Of a DNA stretch of 64,000 bases, positions 36,101 through 47,155 are shown one piece after another. The notes beneath the pieces were generated by a model. That model ran no database searches. It worked only from the letters and a program-made list of their open reading frames with translations, and was not told the DNA's origin. The DNA lies in the NCBI GenBank assembly GCA_032690845.1, contig CM064417.1, positions 17,824,501-17,888,500 on the forward strand. Reading direction: 5' to 3'. The translations under genes were made by a program, and so were the position numbers. Each line of letters starts with the position of its first letter. Position 1 is the stretch's first letter. The DNA is from Eleusine coracana subsp. coracana. Lineage: Eukaryota; Streptophyta; Magnoliopsida; Poales; Poaceae.

Positions 36101-36548
36101 TCCATGGATCCACTCTTTTGACTCGGCGACATATGAAATAGAGGGATGCCACATTTATCCTTACCTAGAGCTCCACATATCAGCCTTTACAGGTAGGATT
36201 TTTGAGGCATCATAAGCCTTGATGAGGAATGTATACACTTTGAGCGATATGAATGAATCATTTGAGAAACTTAGATTTGTCACTAAAATTAATAACCTCC
36301 AGGCTAAAGTCGATCAAAGAGAGTTGGTGAAATAGGAGTCCTGCAACTATTCTATCTTCCAACAGCTCAAGATTTGGAGAAGCTACAATGCCCCACAGGT
36401 AAATAAAAAGGTGATTTACTCGTGCCAACTTGTTCAATTCTATGTAGAGTGTCTTAGTTGTGTACTTGGGTATATATTATGAGTAAGACATTGTAGCAAC
36501 TCCTGATCAACAAAACCTAATTTAGCTTTGCTCGGGATGAGCAAAGTT
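33169..36548 (+). other. Internal region of element C, without recognisable pol
   Basis: Short frames such as 34,261-34,476 (starts MEEEATALPDACNIDIKLLF) and the stretch ending 35,155 (VRFYLGEKYIWSGHALKYAL) have protein-like composition but no family I recognise. They may be remnants of a gag-like or unknown protein carried by a non-autonomous element. A short direct repeat with GCTCCATGAAG(C/A)GCTTGA occurs near 35,920 and 35,950. Confidence 0.5.
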
Positions 36549-36562
36549 TAGCTTGGGGGTCT
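36549..36562 (+). other. Polypurine tract of element C
   Basis: TAGCTTGGGGGTCT lies directly before TGTTGACGGTC of the right LTR and fits a plus-strand priming site. Confidence 0.8.
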
Positions 36563-37716
36563 TGTTGACGGTCATTAAATACTAATTCCGGCCGTTAATA
36601 TAGCCATAAATAAGGAAAGACTTAGCATTTCATACATGCATGTTAGTTAGGAATAATAAGTTCCACTTGTCCTTGGAGATTTATGTGCATGCAAAGAATA
36701 TATATAAAAGGAGTGGAGAAATGGAGCAAGATCCGTGAAACAACATTTCGACCATTAGGAGAGTGCCAACTGGACCCCCACGGATCAATGACATGGCTGC
36801 ACAAGATTCCTCCAGAGAACACCGACCTAAATCAGAAGAGGACCCACCTGTCAGCCACCTCAACAAAGCACAGGAACAACGGGCCCAACTCCAGGTCGGG
36901 CGACCGGGCCCTTTGGTCGGCCGATCGGGTCTTGAGGCCTTTTCGGTCAGGCTTCCACATGTCAGCTCCTCAGCCCTTTGGCAACATCGGTGCATGGCGG
37001 TTGTGTGGTGGTTACTCCTCAGTACCGACCTGTGGCCCCTATAAATAGACGGGGAGAGCTCCACTCCAACACACACACCAAGAAGTATTCTTCTCTCTTG
37101 CAGTTAGTTGTAGTTCCATGGCTCTAGTGGAGTTAGGCTTAGAATAGAGCAATTCTCTAATTCCCTGATCTTCGGAGAATTCGGTATGGCTCTTGTATCT
37201 TATTCTTTTTGTAAGACTTTATTCTATTTAATGATATTACTCTTTCCATGTAGTCTTGCTTTGGTTAAGCGTTCCTTGTTTGGTTGTGGATCCTTAGCAT
37301 GCTTATGTGATAGATGAATGCTATGCAACTGTATAGAAGCACAATAGGAACTTAGCTCTTTTCTTTGTTCTTTCTCCACTTGGCTTAGGATGTAATATTA
37401 TCCTTAACCCTAGTAGGACATTGGTTTATCGTTACGATATGATTATGGACATAGCAATTCTCTTATGTCACCGCCTTCTCTTGGGAGAACGATCAGTGAC
37501 AACCGTTGGATTATTCCAATGGTGAAATGCTACAACGGTATTATCCGTGCGCTTACGGATGTTACCTAATTGACACTAAGATACCTAAATAGATTATTTC
37601 TGACATCACCATGAGAGGTGATTTATTTAGTGTGACTTAGCAAATGTCAACAAGCATTTCTGGCACTGTTGTCAGGGATATTAATATTTCTGGTGCGACG
37701 TTAAGAAATGTCAACA
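36563..37716 (+). repeat. Right LTR of element C
   Basis: It starts TGTTGACGGTCATTAA and ends AAATGTCAACA, followed by the AAGAG duplication. It has a TATATATAAA box near 36,700. Compared with the left LTR it has a deletion next to GATAG at 37,310, and it keeps the 3' part that the left LTR lost. Near its end TTTCTGGC(A/G)C-like phrases occur twice, as in many grass Gypsy LTR ends. Confidence 0.9.
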
Positions 37717-37721
37717 AAGAG

Positions 37722-37983
37722 CAAGCAAGATCAAGACGCACACCATTATCAGTCATCACATTAGGACGCTAGCAGAGCAACCAATCAAGTTATCATTAGA
37801 AGAATCTCGGCACTCAGTAGAACTAGGCACATCCACACAATCATCATCATACACACGATTAGTGGTAAAGGTATTAGAAAAGTCCACAAGAGTATCCATC
37901 AACTTATCCAGAATCATGGCATTTAGGTAGCTTTTCAAGCGATCCTTCCATGAGCTATGACCCGACCCCAAATGGGATGACAT
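37722..37983 (-). pseudogene. Copia B gag, N-terminal part
   Basis: It starts MSSHLGSGHSSWKDRLKSYL at 37,983, some 50 bp downstream of the primer site on the minus strand, and is cut by element C at 37,721. The homologous start in B' is at about 41,536. A frameshift near 37,760 ends the frame early. Confidence 0.75.
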
Positions 37984-38031
37984 CCCAACTCAATGGTCAT
38001 CACTCAATGCGGTTAAGCCTTATGATGAGCA

Positions 38032-38047
38032 CTTGGCTCCGATACCA
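38032..38047 (-). other. Primer binding site of Copia B
   Basis: The minus strand reads TGGTATCGGAGCCAAG, initiator-Met type with one change from the B' version TGGTATCAGAGCCAAG. Confidence 0.9.
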
Positions 38048-38049
38048 CT

Positions 38050-39594
38050 TGAAAGGACCAAGTGACTGAGAGGGGGGGGGGGGGGGGGGAGGGTGAATCG
38101 GGAACTCACTATATGTACCGAATTTGCCAATTCCTAAAACCAAACACTCAATCAACTCCTATAGCAGTTCTAGTGCTAATCACACTAGCAAGAGAGTAAT
38201 CCTATGAAAGGAAAGGCATCCTATGCATACTAGTTGATCACATAAGGCAAACAACTCCTATGCAAGCTAGTAATCAGAGACACGCGGAAGCACACAACAA
38301 GCTAGCAAAGGAGCCTACTCATGCAAACCTACAAGATAAAGAACTAGAGCACACAAGCATGAGTAGCATGATACATACAAGGGTGATCAATCAAGCCAAA
38401 GCAACTCCTATGCATTCTAGTGATCAAATGCAGAAGCTTAAACACTACTAGCAAGCAAGAAGTCTATTCATGTAATTCTACAAGTCAACTAGAACAAGGT
38501 AAGCATACAAGCATGAATAGCATGGTATGTAAATGCGGAAAGGTAAAGCATCATAGTAAGGAGAGGATCAAGGAATGCTAATAATTTTTTCCCGAGGTCT
38601 CGGAAGGATGGCGCGTTCCTCTAATCCTCGTTGGACAATTCCCGCCGGAGTTCTGATCCCTGCTGCCACCAAGTGGAGTTCTCACACACAAGCCCACAAT
38701 CACTGCCAGAGTGAAGACACGGTTGCATCACCGCTGCCACCAAGGCACAAGCTCGATGCCCTCGAGAACTTGCCGGACTCCCCGAGGCGAGACGGGCGCT
38801 CACTATCGATGCCTATTTCAATGGCGGGCTCAAACCGTGTATAAACTTGTGATGGCCTTCATAACCAATCACGATAGGCTCGATCACCGACACCTAACCG
38901 GTCTAGGTCTCGCCATAGACCAAGAGTAACGGCCTAGATCATACCCTCAAGAACACACTAGCCTTAGATGTGGATAGATGCTCAAGTTACTCTCACTAGC
39001 ACTCTCAAGATATCTAATATCCTCTCCTAGTGCATCTCTCTTTTCTCCTTTGCTTCCAATAGACACTCCGAGCAATCCCAATGGCCAAGAGAGGTCTCCA
39101 AGAACCCAACAATGAGTTTATATAGGCTTCCAATCTCAAACTAGCCGTTGCTCTATGAAATCAGCTTTTTGGGCACAGTGACCGTCCAATCCGGTCACTC
39201 CTTGATGGGACCATCCGGTCTTCATCTGGACGGCTCCTCCAGAGCTGTTGACTCCTGCCCTGACTGATTTCCATACTGATCGGACTGTCCAGTCAGTAGA
39301 CCGGACCATCCGGTGTCTCTAGCTTTAGCTTATTCCAGAGAGCGTCCAACACTACTCCTCTCTATTTTCGCTCCTATCCATATAGACCGGACCGTCTAGT
39401 CTATAGATCGTACTATCCGGTCTCTATGGGCCTTCACGCTGATAGATTCCTCGCCGTTCACCTCTCTGATCCTCTGATGATCGTACAGTCCGGTCTCTCC
39501 AGACCTTCTGTCCGGTCACTCTGTCCGGAAGCTGAAACTCCTCGTCCTCGCTTGACTTCATTTCCCGGCTTCTTCCAACAGCTCATTGGCTTCT
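38050..39594 (-). repeat. 5' LTR of Copia B, part 1 (rest at 48,993-49,381)
   Basis: This is the R/U5-side part of the LTR on the minus strand. It is interrupted at 39,594 by B'. The remaining U3 start continues after B', with CCACTGTCACCTAGTGCC at about 48,993. The 3' LTR shows the uninterrupted reading GGCTTCTCCACTGTCATC (25,422-25,439). A G-run of 18 or more (about 38,073-38,091) lies near the LTR end. Confidence 0.92.
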
Positions 39595-41466
39595 TGTAAG
39601 GTTCATGACCATTGAGGTGACGTCAAGGTATGAGTGTTTTAGTGATGAATAACAAACATGAAATGTGACTAGCATCTACACGAGTGTTGTGCGTGTAGAA
39701 AACCATATCTACTTTATGATGATCATTGATGGTTTCCTTTGAAATTGATGACAATGACCACAAGCATGGAGCTTGATGAGCTTGATGGAGTCCAAGGGTT
39801 AATGGAGATGGATCAAGGGTACAGACAAGCTAGGAGCAAATGTTTGGAACACTTGTCTAGTTGTTAGGGCTTTGAGTCTATAGGAAAAACTGGACTATCA
39901 AGGGGGTCTAGGTCATGCTAGTCGGTGATGTGCATGGATGCTCAGGGAAATCACAAGCATTAGGTGACAGTGGAGAAGCCAAGGAGCTATTGGAAGAAGC
40001 CGGGAAACAAAGTCAAGCGAAGACGAGGAGTTTCAGCTTTTGGACAGAGTGATCGGACAGAAGATTTGGAGAGACTGGACTGTACGGTCACTAGAGGATC
40101 AGAGAGTGTATTGCGAGAAAACTGTCTGTGAGGAGAACAACAGAGACCGAACGTTCTGCTCTACAGACTGGACGGTCCGTTCTGTATGGGAGGAGCGCAG
40201 GACAGAGAGGTAGCATTTTGGTCACTCTCTAGAATCGACGGACATGAAGAGACCGGATGGTCTGGTCTAACCGGACTCAGCAGGCCAACGGCTCGAGTGG
40301 AGTCGTCCAGGAGAGACCGGACGGTCCGGTCTAGCAATGACCGGACTGTACGGTCATTAGGTCGAGAAAGCTGATTTTGTGGAGCAATGGCTATTTTGAG
40401 TTTGGAAGCCTATATAACTTCGTTTTTGGGGTCTTGGAGACTTCTCTTGGCCAGTGAAATTGCTGGGAGCATTTGTAGGGAGCCAAGAGGAAAAGAGAAG
40501 AGCGTTAGGAGAGGATATTGGATATCTTGAGAGTGCTAGTGAGAGTTACTTGAGCGTCTACCCACATCTAAGGCTAGGGTGTTCTTGCCGTTGTGCTCTA
40601 GGCTATTACTCTTGGTCTATGGTGAGATCTAGACTGGTTAGGTATCGGTGATCAAGCCTATCGTGATTGGTTGGGAAGACCGTCAAAAGTTTGTACACTG
40701 TTTGAGCCCGCCGTTAAAAGGGGCATCGCTAGTGAGCGTCCGTGTCGGCTTGGGGAGTCAGGCAAGTTCTCGAGGGAGGCGAGCTTGTGCCTTGATGGCA
40801 GCGGTGATGTAACCGTGTCTTCACTTCGAGAGTGATTGCGGGCTCATGTGTGAGAACTCCACTTGGTGGAGGGAGGGATTGGAATTCCGACAGGAGTGGT
40901 CCAACGAACATTAGGGGAAGGCGCCATCCTTTCGAGACCTCGGAAAAAATCATGAGCATTCCTTGATCCTCTCCTCACTATGATGTTTTACCTTTCGTAT
41001 TTACATACCGTTCTATTCATGCTTTTGTGCTTACCTTACTCTAGATGATTACCTTGTAGACTTACATGAATAGGCTTTTTTACTTGCTAGTAGTGTTTAG
41101 CTTCCGCGTTTGATCAGTAGCATGTATAGGAGTTGCTTTGGTTTGATTGATCACCCTTGTATGTATTGTGCTACCCATACTTGTGTGCTCTAGTCTTTAT
41201 GTTGTAGCCTTGCATGAGTAGGCTCCTTTGCTAACTTGATAGCTTCCGAGTGTCTTTATTACTAGCTTGCATAGGAGTTGTATTGCCTTGTGTGATCCAC
41301 TAGTATGCTTAGATTGTTGTTCATTTGATAAGACCATTATCTTGTTTGTGTGATCACCACTAGAATTATGATAGGAGTTATTTGAGTGTTCGGGTTTAGG
41401 AATTGGCGAATTTGGTACATATAGCGAGTTCTCGATTCATCCCCCCCCTCTCACTCGGTCCTTTCA
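39595..41466 (+). repeat. 5' LTR of Copia B'
   Basis: It starts TGTAAGGTTCATGACC and ends CACTCGGTCCTTTCA, about 1.87 kb. The U3 part has clustered GACCGGACGGTC-type units (40,070-40,360), and a TATATAA box lies near 40,411, before GCCTATATAACTTCG-like sequence that fits the promoter. Confidence 0.93.
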
Positions 41467-41468
41467 AG

Positions 41469-41484
41469 TGGTATCAGAGCCAAG
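41469..41484 (+). other. Primer binding site of Copia B'
   Basis: TGGTATCAGAGCCAAG, initiator-Met tRNA type, two bases after the LTR end. Confidence 0.93.
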
Positions 41485-41535
41485 TGCTCATTATAAGGCT
41501 TCATCGTCTTGAGTAGTGACCGTTTTGAGTTGGGA

Positions 41536-42370
41536 TGTCATCCTATTCGGGGCCGGGTCATGGTACATGGAAGGATTGCTTTAAAAGCTAGCTAAATATC
41601 ATGATTTCAGGTGAGTTGATGGATACTCTTGTGGGACTTTGCCAATACCATTACCGATGATCATGTGTATAATGACGATTGTGTGGATGTGCCAAGTTCT
41701 AGTGAGTGCCAATATTCTTCTAGTGATAAATTGATAAGTTGCTATGCTAGTGTGCCCAATGTGATGACTGATAATGGTTGGTCTCTTGATCTTGCTTGCT
41801 CTTCTAGCATGACTAGTATTGATGATGATTGTGAGCCTTTTTTTTATTATGCTAGTGATTCACTTGTTGAGGATTTCTTTGATTTTGTGCTAATGATAAT
41901 GAGGACTTACTTGATTCTATTATTTTCTTGTGAGGTATTGTGGACCGAATTGAAGCAACTGAAGAACCTTCCAACCTTCCAAAGATATTGATTGTTGACC
42001 ACCTTGCTCCCTAGCAGAAAGCTCCTCTACATCACCATTGATCTCATCATGGACAAGAATCTCTCCGTTGATGATATGATCGGGCTACTCTTCAAGGATG
42101 AGGAGATCACTGCAAGCTTGACGGGGAAGAAGACATTCAAGGAAAACAATGAAGCATCTTCAAGCAAAAGGAAAGAAGTAGCTTCAAGCTCAAACTTCGT
42201 TGATCCCTCCACAAGATTGCCTTGTAACAACTTCTACAACCCCTTTGTATCAAGACCTACACCAAGCTCTTCATCAAGCGCTTCGTCAAGCTCTACCTCA
42301 AGTGCCATTCCATGTTCTACTCCAAACACTTTGGGTGGACTACGCATTGGTGTAGGGGGAGTGCCGACAA
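41536..42370 (+). pseudogene. Copia B' gag, internally deleted
   Basis: It starts MSSYSGPGHGTWKDCFKS and soon meets a stop. The rest lies in other frames (41,629-41,991 and 41,992-42,366), with GLLFKDEEITASLTGKKTF and a Ser-rich tract. At about 42,370 the sequence CAATGCT joins gag directly to the protease lead-in DANSSSSSACL. Compared with B, about 580 bp are missing between two CAATGCT copies. Confidence 0.85.
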
Positions 42371-42371
42371 C

Positions 42372-43676
42372 AATGCTTTGGATGCTAACTCTTCTTCCTC
42401 TAGTGCTTGTCTTGTGGGTACTACTAGGGTCGCCTACAAGAATGGAGGCACCCATGGGATCCTCGATAGTGGGTGCACCCAGCATATGACCAGGAAGCCA
42501 ACCATATTCACCAATATTGATGAAGACAAAGACAGTGAGAAGGTGACTTTTGGGGATAACTCAAAGAGGAGAGTTAGAGGCTCATGCAAGGTGGCCATCA
42601 TGGATGATCTCCATCTCTCCAAGGTTTTTCTTGTGGAAACCCTCAACTTCAACCTCCTATCTATTGGTCAGCTTTGTGACATGGGATTCAAGTGCATATT
42701 TGATGAGGATGGTGCAATGGTTGAGAATGAAAAGAAAGGGCTAGTATTTCATGGAGTGAGACATGGGAACTTGTATGTCACAGACTTTAAATCTAGCAAT
42801 ATGCCACCAAGTACTTGCCTATTCACTAAGGCAACCAAGGGATGGTTGTGGCATAGAAAATTGGTACATGTTGGAATGAATCTGCTCAGAAAAGTGGTCA
42901 AGAGGAATCTAGTTGAAGGAATCAAGGATGTCACATTTGAGAAGGATAGACTGTGTAGTGCATGTCAGGCGGGAAAGCAATTTGCTTCTTCCCACCCCAC
43001 CAAATCATTCATGTCAACATCTCGTCCTCTAGAGCTCTTGCACATGGACTTGTTTGGGCCAACACATTACAAGAGTCTGGGAGGCAATCTCTATTGCTTG
43101 GTTATTGTGGATGACTTCACAAGATACACTTGGACCTTCTTTCTCGTGGACAAGTCTCAAGCATGTGATATCTTCAGGGAGTTTGCAAGGAGAGCAAAGA
43201 ATGAATTCAAGGCCAGCATTGTGAAGATATGGAGTGACAATGGGACTGAGTTCAAAAATACAACAGTGGAGGAGTATTGTGACAAGAAGGGAATCAAGCA
43301 TGAATTTTCCGCTACATATACTCCTGAGCAGAATAGAGTAGTGGAGAGAAAGAACAAGACACTCATCACTCTAGCCCATGCAATGCTAGATGAGTATGGG
43401 AGTCATGAAAGGTTTTGGTGTGAAGCAATCAACATGACTTGCTACACTTCAAACTGTGTGTATCTCCATCGTTTGTTGAAGAAGACACCGTATGAGCTAT
43501 TAGTTGGACGGAAACCGAATGTTTCATATTTTCGAGTCTTTGGCTGCACTTGCTACATTCTCAAGAAGAGGAGGAAGCCCGGGAAGTTTGAGAGCAGAAT
43601 GGATGAAGGCATTCTTGTTGGTTATTCAGGTACTTCTAGGGCATATCAGGTCTACAACTCAACCACAGGAATTTGA
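42372..43676 (+). pseudogene. Copia B' protease, GAG-pre-integrase and integrase
   Basis: This open frame covers the protease (ILDSGCTQHMTRKPTIF), the zinc-binding region (WLWHRKLVHVGM ... LCSACQAGK) and the integrase core with all three acidic residues (HMDLFGP, WSDNGTEFKN, ERKNKT), then VFGCTCYILKKRRKPGKFES and a stop at 43,674-43,676. A Gly just before the integrase Glu (usual QNGVVERKN) reads QNRVVERKN. The integrase therefore looks nearly whole, but the stop separates it from RT. Confidence 0.92.
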
Positions 43677-44277
43677 TGAGTCAAATGGTTCTTAAAAAGG
43701 AGATGAATTTCATGAAGTGAACATTGGGGATGAGCCAATGAGAGAAGCTTTGAGGAACATGCCCATGGGCGATGTTTTACCCCACGAGGCTAATGATGAT
43801 GATATTGGCGAGCCCTCTACTCCACCACCTCAACCAACCTCGTCCTCTGAGGTGCAAGAACCAACCCAAGATGCTAATGACACACCTTGTAGCCTCTCTA
43901 AAGATTCATTGAGAGTGCACCTACCTAGCCATGAGGGAACCCAAGAGAGAAGTGAGCCACAAGCCTCCCCACCTACCTTCACCTCAAGCCATTTCTCCGA
44001 GCTCTTTGCACAACACCCCTACATCCACTCCAAGCTCTAGCTCCAAAACAAGAAAGCATATGAGTGATTCCCCCACCTTACTAAGAATCCAAGACACTCA
44101 TATCTCAAGAGATAAAGCAATCCATGATGCATAAGATACTTCACCTAGACCTCCTCCCACTCATAAAGAACACCATCCTAGACCCAAAGCTATCAACAAG
44201 GATCATTCTCGTGACTTGATCATTGGGAGTCCATCTCAAGGAGTTAGGACAAGGAGGAATCATACAAGCCCAACTAT
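43677..44277 (+). pseudogene. Copia B' integrase-RT linker
   Basis: A polar, Pro/Ser-rich and acidic linker (EANDDDIGEPSTPPPQPTSS) in a broken frame. Such linkers are usual between integrase and RT in SIRE/Opie-type elements. Stops at about 44,038 and 44,130 break it. Confidence 0.8.
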
Positions 44278-45132
44278 GTGAATGAAAAAAATAATGATGA
44301 GGCAAATATTGCAATTGAGAACTTCTCCTTCGTCTCTATGATTGAGTTCACAACCATTGATGAAGCTATGGATGATCACAAATTGGTGATTGCTATACAA
44401 GAAGAGTTAAACAAATTCAAGAGATGCAAAGTGTGGAAATTGGTGGAAAGGCCCAAGAATCATAATGTGGTTGGCACAAAGTGGGTCTTCAAGAACAAAC
44501 AAGATGAGAAAGGGTCCATTGTGAAGAACAAGGCTCGCCTAGTGGCTAAGGGATATTCTCAAGTGGCGGATATTGACTTTGAAGAAATATTTGCTCCCGT
44601 GGCCCATCTTGGAGCGATTCAGATCCTTCTTTCCTATGCATCACATAATGGCTCCAAGTTCTATAAAATTGATGTGAAGAGTGCATTCTTGAAGGGAGAG
44701 ATCAATAAGAAGGTCTATGTGGAACAACCTCCAGGGTTTGAGGACCCTAAGCGTCAAAGACATGTGTACAAATTGAAGAAAGCTCTCTATGGCCTCAAGA
44801 AAGCAGCAAGGGTGTGGTATGAACATTTGATGAACTTCCTTCTCAAGAATGACTTGAAAATTGGAAGTATTGATAACACCTTGTTTATAAGGTGTGTTGG
44901 AAAGGATCTCTTTGTGTGCCAAATCTATGTGGATGATATCATCTATGGGTCAACCAATGAAAAGTTCAGTGAGGAGTTTTGGGAGATCATGGCAAGGAAA
45001 TTCCAAATGTCAATGATTGGAGAGTTGCATGTGTTCCTTGGTTTTCAAGTAAAACAATTGAGAGAAGGAAACTTCATCTATCAAGAGAAGTATACCAAGG
45101 ACCTCCTCAAGAGATTCAACATGGAAAAATGA
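44278..45132 (+). pseudogene. Copia B' reverse transcriptase
   Basis: RVT_2-type RT with WKLVERPKNHNVVGTKWVFK, KARLVAKGYSQ, the first catalytic Asp in KIDVKSAFLKGEI, LKKALYGLKKAARVWYE, and the intact YVDDIIYGS box near 44,928-44,954. It ends at a premature TGA (45,130-45,132) after KRFNMEK. Of the three RTs in the stack with a visible box, only this one keeps both Asp residues. Confidence 0.93.
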
Positions 45133-45764
45133 AAGCCCTTGCATACACCTATGGCAACAAGCAAACCTTTGGATGATGATGTGAAAGGAAAACCGGTGAA
45201 TCCTAAGCACTATAGATCAATGATTGGTTCTTCGCTCTATCTCAAGTACACACCTACCATGGGATTATAGTATCCTAGAGCAACAAGCTTTGAGTTAGTT
45301 GGGTATTCGGACTCGAACTTCACGGGTTGCAAAGTGAATAGAAAGAGAACATCGGGAGGTTGCCAATTTCTTGGAAGATCACTTGTATCTTGGAGCTCAA
45401 AAAAGCAGAACTCGATGGCTCTATCTATGGCTGAAGCGGAGTACATGGCAGCGGGAGCGTGTTGTGTCCAACTTCTCTATATGTGGCAAACACTCTCGGA
45501 TTATGGCCTCAACTACACTCAAATGCCACTATATTGTGATAGTGAGGCGGCAATGGCTCTCAAAATAGGAGATCATGGTCATGCATAGCACATTCAAGTC
45601 AAACATCACTTCATAAGGGACCATGTTGAGAAGAAGGACATTGAATTGGTGAGCGTGCGAAATCATGAACAATTGGCAGATATCTTCACCAAGCCTCTCA
45701 ACGAGAAGACCTTCAACAAGCTAAGGGGAGAACTCAATGTTCTCGATCTTTCAAACTTCACATG
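45133..45764 (+). pseudogene. Copia B' RT end and RNase H
   Basis: After the premature stop the same protein continues (MIGSSLYL then LKYTPTMG), with an in-frame loss of 36 codons at about 45,243 relative to B. RNase H residues are seen in YSDSNFTGC, ALSMAEAEYMAAG and LYCDSEAA. Stops occur at 45,268 and 45,586. The reading ends KPLNEKTFNK ... SNFT before TGA at 45,762-45,764. Confidence 0.9.
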
Positions 45765-46684
45765 AGTTATCCTAAAGCTTATCTTTTGTAAATATGTATA
45801 GCCTTTGTTTGCTTTGTTTGTTGTTTGTGCCTTTGTTTTGTGCTTGTTTCTATTTTTCATGTAGGTCAACTTCGGACCTCCTGGAGATAGTAATGGACAT
45901 GGGTTAAGCTTGGGAAGGTGGTTCATGGTGTGCCCAAGGCTTTGAAGAACGGTCCATTGTGAGTAAGCTTGAGAAGGGAACAACTCATCATTGGTACTTT
46001 GGCTTGTAGCCTTTCTCTCTCTTTCTTTTAGCATTGCATCATGCATTTGTATACTTGTTGCATTTGCATTCTTCGCATTCATGCATTCTTGCATCGTGAT
46101 ACCTTACATGCTTCCAAGCATGTTTCTAGTAGGAGTGGCTTATTCATAATGTAAGTATATGACCCTCTGGATGATCACATAGTGATCATTGTGTTTCATG
46201 CCCATTGAGTCATGTTCAAACGAGTTTCGAGGTTAATTCTACTCGTGCGGTTCAAAGGCAAGTGACTCATACATTCCCAACACACTAATGAGTAACCATT
46301 GCATACTTGAGAAAATATTTTGTTGAGTCACGTGTGTAGGAGGGGCGGGGGGCTATGGGGGAACGCCATCATGACCAAGGACGAGCACAATGAAAGGGGG
46401 AGTTTCTCCAACTCTTGTCAATTATTATTTGCTCCTTGGTTCTCTTGTGTTTTGTTTTAGGTTTTTGGTGATAGGTGACAAAGGAGGAGAAGAACATGAA
46501 GATCCAAAAAGGGTAGAAAGACCATTGAATATCTAAAATCCAAGTCAAGGTTGAAGATACATGAAGATACAAAGGAGGAGAAGAACATGAAGATACAAGG
46601 GAAGCAAAGAAGATCACAAGAAGATGGATGTGAAGAACATGAAGATCACAAGAAGGAGAGATGACAAAATGAAGATGATCAAGA

Positions 46685-46845
46685 CAATGGTGCATGTCCA
46701 CAACAACAATGAACATCTACACCAACATGGAGAAGAACAACAATGGTGCATGTCTATAACAATAATGAACATCTACACTAACATGGAGAAGAAAAACAAT
46801 GGTGCATGTCTACAAAAACAATGAACATCTACACCAACATGAACA
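46685..46845 (+). repeat. Three-copy 56-bp tandem repeat in the 3' region of B'
   Basis: Units begin CAATGGTGCATGTC at 46,685, 46,741 and 46,797 and contain AATGAACATCTACAC. Open frames through this region come from the repeat, not from a gene. Confidence 0.85.
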
Positions 46846-47141
46846 TCTACGTCTATGGTGTGTATCTACGTCAACAAGATCAACAACCACAACAACATGG
46901 CGGGTGCAAATTTCAACTGAAGCTCAACAACAAGTGCACCAGGTATTTGGGTAGTTCTCCCTCAACACCTAGCACATTCCAAGGGGGAGACTACTTCCAA
47001 GGTAAGAACCAAGGTAATATTTTCAAATCTTTCTTTTCTATTGGTTCCTCGTCTTTGTTCGAGTCTTTTGTCCCTTCCTTCTTATTCTTTCAGGACTCGT
47101 TCATTTTAGATTATCATAAGTAGTGGTTGTCATCCGTCACG

Positions 47142-47155
47142 AAAAAGGGGGCGAT
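47142..47155 (+). other. Polypurine tract of Copia B'
   Basis: AAAAAGGGGGCGAT lies just before TGTAAGGTTCATG of the 3' LTR. Confidence 0.9.

Larger units (their letters stand above)
31705..37716 (+). mobile_element. Element C, coding-poor Gypsy-type LTR retrotransposon in gag of B
   Basis: Paired LTRs start TGTTGACGGTC and the element is bounded by AAGAG on both sides. A polypurine tract (TAGCTTGGGGGTCT) precedes the right LTR, after TTGCTCGGGATGAGCAAAGT, a phrase common in grass Gypsy elements. The internal region (about 33,250-36,550) has only short frames and no protease, RT or integrase, so it depends on another element. The 3' end of the left LTR and the primer site are lost near 33,170, where AATCTTGAGAAGGTCCCAACC occurs twice (33,169 and 33,216). 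Confidence 0.88.

Noticed and set aside
35798..36154. Minus-strand frames of 82-118 residues rich in Phe, Leu and Ser
   Set aside because: They lie inside element C, opposite to its orientation, and come from A/G-rich repeat sequence near 35,890-36,000.
38260..38929. Short frames in LTR sequence, also seen at 24,090-24,281
   Set aside because: The same frame recurs in both LTRs of B, so it is LTR sequence and not a gene.
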